NCBI GenBank assembly: GCA_003249015.1
Contig: QBLS01000027.1
Coordinates: forward strand, 1-55,550
Direction: 5' to 3'
Length of the DNA stretch: 55,550 bases
Source of the DNA: Pseudanabaena sp.
GTDB taxonomy: Bacteria > Cyanobacteriota > Cyanobacteriia > Pseudanabaenales > Pseudanabaenaceae
Part shown: one piece after another, positions 52,554 to 55,550 of the stretch
How positions within the stretch are numbered: position 1 is the first letter of the stretch
Layout: each line of letters starts with the position of its first letter
The notes under the pieces: model-generated
Seen by the model: the letters and a program-made list of their open reading frames with translations, nothing else
Told to the model about the DNA's origin: nothing
Database searches by the model: none
Made by a program: the position numbers and the translations under genes

Positions 52554-52892
52554 TTACGGTCTATTTGGCAGTAGAACCTGCAAACGCTCTTGTACAGATT
52601 GCCAAAGCTCATAGAAAACACTCCATTCAAAATAATCAATATCATCACCTAAACTCCCTTCTCTAAATCTTTGGTAGAAGATATCCGAAGTCATATGATA
52701 CTGAAGTTCGTATACTTGTAACTTTGTTTGTAGTTCAGCAGCTTGCTTCAGATTATTGGTTCGTTCTAACTCAATAATCTTATTAAGAGAACGCTCAATT
52801 AGATTACTTCGATACCCCTTTTGATAGAGTAAGTCTAAAATTTGTAAGGGTTCAAAAGTTTTTGAAATCATATTTTTATAAGCTTTTTCCAA
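52554..52892 (-). CDS. TumE-partner antitoxin-like protein
   Basis: A 112-residue helical protein with a coiled-coil-like N-terminus (LIERSLNKIIELERTNNLKQAAELQTKLQ) and the C-terminal stretch MTSDIFYQRFREGSLGDDIDYFEWSVFYELW, typical of the partner gene upstream of TumE in cyanobacteria. No DNA-binding helix-turn-helix is visible. It ends 5 bp before the toxin start, and both are on the minus strand. An alternative start is the Met at residue 8. Antitoxin assignment rests on this organisation. Confidence 0.72.
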   Translation of the reverse strand: MEKAYKNMISKTFEPLQILDLLYQKGYRSNLIERSLNKIIELERTNNLKQAAELQTKLQVYELQYHMTSDIFYQRFREGSLGDDIDYFEWSVFYELWQSVQERLQVLLPNRP

Positions 52893-53146
52893 AAGTAACT
52901 ACAGGTAGCCTCTACTAAGATATCAAATATAAATTGTCAATAGCTTAGCGAAGAAGCTAACGGGTTAGATGTGAAAAGTCGCCGCAACTTATTTCTTTGG
53001 ATTGTGGCTAAGGCAAGGTAGAAAATGGCTATGCCACTTATTCTTGTGGGATAACTGGTTTATGCTGATGCGATCGCCTGACGATCAGCGCTAACATAAA
53101 GTTTAATCGCCACAAATTTAATCGCCGCCAGCGGGGAAGAGCCTCA

Positions 53147-55048
53147 ATGAGTAATGACAACGATAGTTTCAAGGATAAGTTTGCTTTCAATGTGGAGGGT
53201 ATGGAATCTTTGGTGGATGAGGTTAAGCAATTTCTGAAACTCGATCAACTGATCGATATTGCTCAAAAACTTGATGAAAAGCAGAAGTCTGGCGAACTGC
53301 GTACAGAAGTAAATATTAGTTCTCGTCCTCTATCTAGCATTCCCCGCAGGGGCAATATTCCGCGATCGCCTCGTCCTGTCAGTAACTTTTCGTCTAATGA
53401 CTTTTCGCAAACTGAAGTTACTTCCCCTGATGTCGTGCAGTCAAAGCCGACAGTCGATAATTCCGCAAGTCCCCAAGAAATTAGTAAATTAGTAGGTGGA
53501 TTGGGAAGTAACCTCGCTCAATTAAGAGACTTAATAGAGATTCCGTTAAAGCGTCCTGATGTGTTGGCAAAGTTGGGGCTGGAGCCGCCTAAAGGTGTGT
53601 TGCTAGTGGGTCCCCCTGGAACGGGTAAAACCTTAACAGCGCGATCGCTGGCTCAGGTTTTGGGTGTGAATTATGTGGCGATCGTGGGGCCAGAAATAAT
53701 TAGTAAGTACTATGGCGAAGCGGAAACGCGCTTGCGTCAGGTATTTGAGAAGGCAGTCAAGTCGGCTCCCTGTTTAATCTTTATTGATGAAATTGATGCC
53801 CTTGTTCCCAATCGCGCTAATGTCGAAGGAGAAGTGGAGAAGCGGCTAGTGGCGCAGCTATTGGGACTAATGGATGGATTTGCAGAAACTAAGGGCGTAA
53901 TCGTGCTGGCGGCAACCAATCGACCTGATGCGATCGACCCTGCTCTGCGCCGTCCTGGACGCTTTGATCGGGAAATTATGTTTGCCGTTCCCAATCGTCA
54001 AGAGCGTCGCGAGATTTTAGCAATCCATACTCAGTCGATGCCTCTGACTGATGATGTGAATTTGGATGATATCGCCGATCGTGCTCATGGGTATGTCGGT
54101 GCGGATATCAAGGGACTTTGCCAAGTGGCGGCAACCAATGCGTTACGCCGACAAGTGGCAACTGTGGCGGATATTCCTGAGACTCTGGATGTTAACCGCG
54201 AGGATTTTGAATTTGCGCTCAAACAGGTGCAGCCTGCGGTATTGCGATCGCTACAGATCCAAGTTCCCCAAGTCCAGTGGTCAGAGATTGGTGGATTGAC
54301 CAAAATCAAACAAACTTTGCAAGAGGCGGTCACTGGTTCCCTGATTGATCCTGCTTTGTATGCCCATACTCGCGCTAAGGCGGCGCGGGGTGTGCTGCTC
54401 TATGGACCTCCTGGCACTGGTAAAACTCTATTAGCCAAGGCGATCGCCACCCAAGCCCAAGCTAATTTCATCTCTGTGGCAGGTTCGGAACTATTGACCA
54501 AATGGGTGGGGGCATCGGAGCAAGCGATCCGTCAATTGTTTGCCCAAGCGCGGCAAGCCTCTCCCTGCGTGATTTTTATTGACGAGATTGATACCCTTGC
54601 TCCTGCGCGGGGTAGCTATCAAGGTGATAGTGGCGTGAGCGATCGCGTGATTGGTCAGTTACTCACCGAAATCGATGGATTGCAATCAGTGGAAGGATTA
54701 TTGGTAATTGGTGCAACTAATCGCCGCGATTTTATTGATCCTGCGTTATTGCGGTCGGGGCGGATTGAGTTGCATATGTTGATAGATTTACCCGATCGCG
54801 ATAGTCGCAATTCTATTTTGGAAGTTCATAATCGCGATCGCCCCCTCGATCCCTGTCTGGATTTAAGTCTGTGGGCGGAACGTACTGATGGCTGGAATGG
54901 TGCGGATCTGGCATTTTTAAGCAATCGTGCTGCTATCTTTGCGATTCGCCGCCATCAACGGGAACAGTCAGATTTATTAGAAAATCTGCGGATTACCAAT
55001 GAAGATTTTGAACTAGCCTTTGCCGAAATTCTGGAACAACGGAACTAA
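53147..55048 (+). CDS. tandem AAA+ ATPase (CDC48-like, two AAA domains)
   Basis: A 633-residue protein. An N-terminal helical and Ser/Pro-rich stretch (1-115) replaces the CDC48 N-domain. AAA domain 1 (about 115-345): GPPGTGKT 155-162, Walker B IFIDEID 211-217, LAATNRP sensor, RRPGRFDRE arginine finger. Domain 2 (about 380-625): GPPGTGKT 420-427, IFIDEID 477-483, sensor IGATNRRD, SGRIE. Both active sites are complete. Such twin AAA+ proteins unfold proteins as hexamers; the short N-terminus suggests unusual substrate recognition. Start ATG 53147 is preceded by GGGGAAGAG as a ribosome-binding site. Adjacent to toxin-antitoxin and EACC1-caspase genes. Confidence 0.9.
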   Translation: MSNDNDSFKDKFAFNVEGMESLVDEVKQFLKLDQLIDIAQKLDEKQKSGELRTEVNISSRPLSSIPRRGNIPRSPRPVSNFSSNDFSQTEVTSPDVVQSKPTVDNSASPQEISKLVGGLGSNLAQLRDLIEIPLKRPDVLAKLGLEPPKGVLLVGPPGTGKTLTARSLAQVLGVNYVAIVGPEIISKYYGEAETRLRQVFEKAVKSAPCLIFIDEIDALVPNRANVEGEVEKRLVAQLLGLMDGFAETKGVIVLAATNRPDAIDPALRRPGRFDREIMFAVPNRQERREILAIHTQSMPLTDDVNLDDIADRAHGYVGADIKGLCQVAATNALRRQVATVADIPETLDVNREDFEFALKQVQPAVLRSLQIQVPQVQWSEIGGLTKIKQTLQEAVTGSLIDPALYAHTRAKAARGVLLYGPPGTGKTLLAKAIATQAQANFISVAGSELLTKWVGASEQAIRQLFAQARQASPCVIFIDEIDTLAPARGSYQGDSGVSDRVIGQLLTEIDGLQSVEGLLVIGATNRRDFIDPALLRSGRIELHMLIDLPDRDSRNSILEVHNRDRPLDPCLDLSLWAERTDGWNGADLAFLSNRAAIFAIRRHQREQSDLLENLRITNEDFELAFAEILEQRN

Positions 55049-55049
55049 G

Positions 55050-55074
55050 AAAAGCGGCGCATCGCGCCGCTTTT
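55050..55074. terminator. terminator between AAA ATPase and hypothetical gene
   Basis: AAAAGCGGCGC-ATC-GCGCCGCTTTT with T-run on both sides, starting 2 bp after the ATPase stop and abutting the stop of the convergent small gene (TTA at 55075-55077). It has the GCGGCGC core. Confidence 0.9.
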
Positions 55075-55365
55075 TTAATATTCAAATACCCAAATAGCCC
55101 AACCCTTGGATGTAACTGTAATCACGTATGCGGCTGATAAACGGCTAGTTATTTTCTCAACTTCTATCCAGCTATTACTCGTCCGAAATAGACTGTAAGT
55201 GTAGTTGTTGTAGTTAATGGCTGCTACAGGCTTTTCTAGATCTTCGACCTTGATATGTTGATACTTGATTTCAGCAGGCACAACCACAAAGTTTGATGTT
55301 TTTCCCCCTAAGCGAAATAGCTCATCCTCAGACAACACATCTTTTTCAATATTTTTATCGCTCAT
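55075..55365 (-). CDS. hypothetical protein
   Basis: A 96-residue product starting MSDKNIEKDVLSEDELFRLGGKTS. The N-terminal SEDELFRLGGKTS is charged and helical; the remainder alternates beta strands (SNFVVVPAEIKYQHIKV, AAINYNNYTYSLFRTSNSWIEV, AAYVITVTSKGWAIWVFEY). It is soluble-looking, with no membrane or signal segment. I do not recognise a family. It is convergent with the ATPase gene, with their stops joined by the terminator. Confidence 0.6.
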   Translation of the reverse strand: MSDKNIEKDVLSEDELFRLGGKTSNFVVVPAEIKYQHIKVEDLEKPVAAINYNNYTYSLFRTSNSWIEVEKITSRLSAAYVITVTSKGWAIWVFEY

Positions 55366-55439
55366 ACAAACATCTAGCCCTACGGTATTCTTTTACTTTA
55401 ATACTATAGCTATCGCCACTTAGATTATTACAAAATAAG

Positions 55440-55550
55440 AAACGAGTGGGGGCGCTAAGCGCCCCCACTCGTTTTCAATTCTTAGCTATAGCTGCTTCAA
55501 ATAAGAGTTAGGGCTTCGACTTCGCTCAGCCAGCAGTATACGTTGGCTGA
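55440..55550. repeat. hairpin and left half of the interspersed inverted repeat at the window end
   Basis: 55440-55475 has arms AAACGAGTGGGGGCGC around TAA: it is a GGGGGCGC variant of the main family, upstream of the small gene. From about 55509 the sequence GGGCTTCGACTTCGCTCAGC is the left arm of the family at 32041 and 40706, with a loop and the start of the right arm before the window ends. Confidence 0.78.

Noticed and set aside
1-55550. CRISPR array, rRNA operon, phage or insertion-sequence genes
   Set aside because: No spaced direct repeats, no rRNA-like stretches and no transposase, integrase or capsid product were seen in any frame.

Overview
The window is chromosomal DNA of a cyanobacterium. 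The evidence is the many HIP1-type GCGATCGC octamers, a fluorescence recovery protein, heme oxygenase, the AcsF-type chlorophyll cyclase, a cytochrome cM-like protein, DUF928, DUF4346, CHAT, XisH/XisI and pentapeptide-repeat genes, and no phage or plasmid backbone genes. Gene content and the style of the intergenic hairpins would fit a Pseudanabaena-like lineage, but that placement is inference. No transposase gene, CRISPR array or rRNA was found. One tRNA gene, Lys(CTT), lies on the minus strand near 6.9 kb.

Layout. 0-6.5 kb: prohibitin-like SPFH protein, an LpxB-related glycosyltransferase-like protein convergent with a large O-antigen-ligase/TPR membrane protein, and a GAF protein. 6.5-12.2 kb: tRNA-Lys, FRP (switches off orange-carotenoid-protein quenching), a Ser/Thr kinase, rph, a cytochrome cM-like protein and hemE. 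12.5-13.3 kb: a small protein coupled to an Asp/Asn beta-hydroxylase-like protein. 13.6-18.9 kb: a same-strand cluster of a MerR regulator (ChlR-like), heme oxygenase, oxygen-independent coproporphyrinogen oxidase (hemN), a three-histidine-box desaturase and AcsF/ChlA cyclase. This is the low-oxygen tetrapyrrole set known in other cyanobacteria, and a textbook MerR-type promoter lies in front of the regulator. 19-26.4 kb: an orphan ABC ATPase, a CHASE2-GGDEF-EAL protein with a DUF928 partner, and divergently a TPR-CHAT protease-like protein. 26.6-36.6 kb: pyrH-frr, two adjacent pentapeptide proteins, cobA (SUMT), a HepT-like protein with a degraded RNase motif, DUF429, a second kinase, DUF4346 and prmA. 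36.8-45.7 kb: a restriction-subunit remnant, a Uma2 nuclease-like gene, pnp, DUF29, accC, moaA and gatA.

45.7-55.4 kb carries signalling and conflict-type genes: a third kinase whose C-terminal half holds three copies of an apparently new helical module, trhO, a xisH-xisI pair, a caspase-like/EF-hand/TPR protein translationally coupled to an effector-associated (EACC1-like) protein, a TumE-type toxin-antitoxin pair, and a tandem AAA+ ATPase. The EACC1-caspase pair is the best candidate for an uncharacterised immune or cell-death system.

Almost every intergenic gap holds one or more long, near-perfect hairpins. The commonest has a GGCGGCGC-NNN-GCGCCGCC core inside arms that differ from copy to copy but remain paired. 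At several convergent gene pairs the hairpin ends coincide with the stop codons. A second, roughly 100-bp composite repeat and a third inverted repeat (copies at both window edges) are also present. Tetrapyrrole metabolism is over-represented (hemE, cobA, heme oxygenase, hemN, chlA). The three kinases share one catalytic-domain type with different C-terminal modules.
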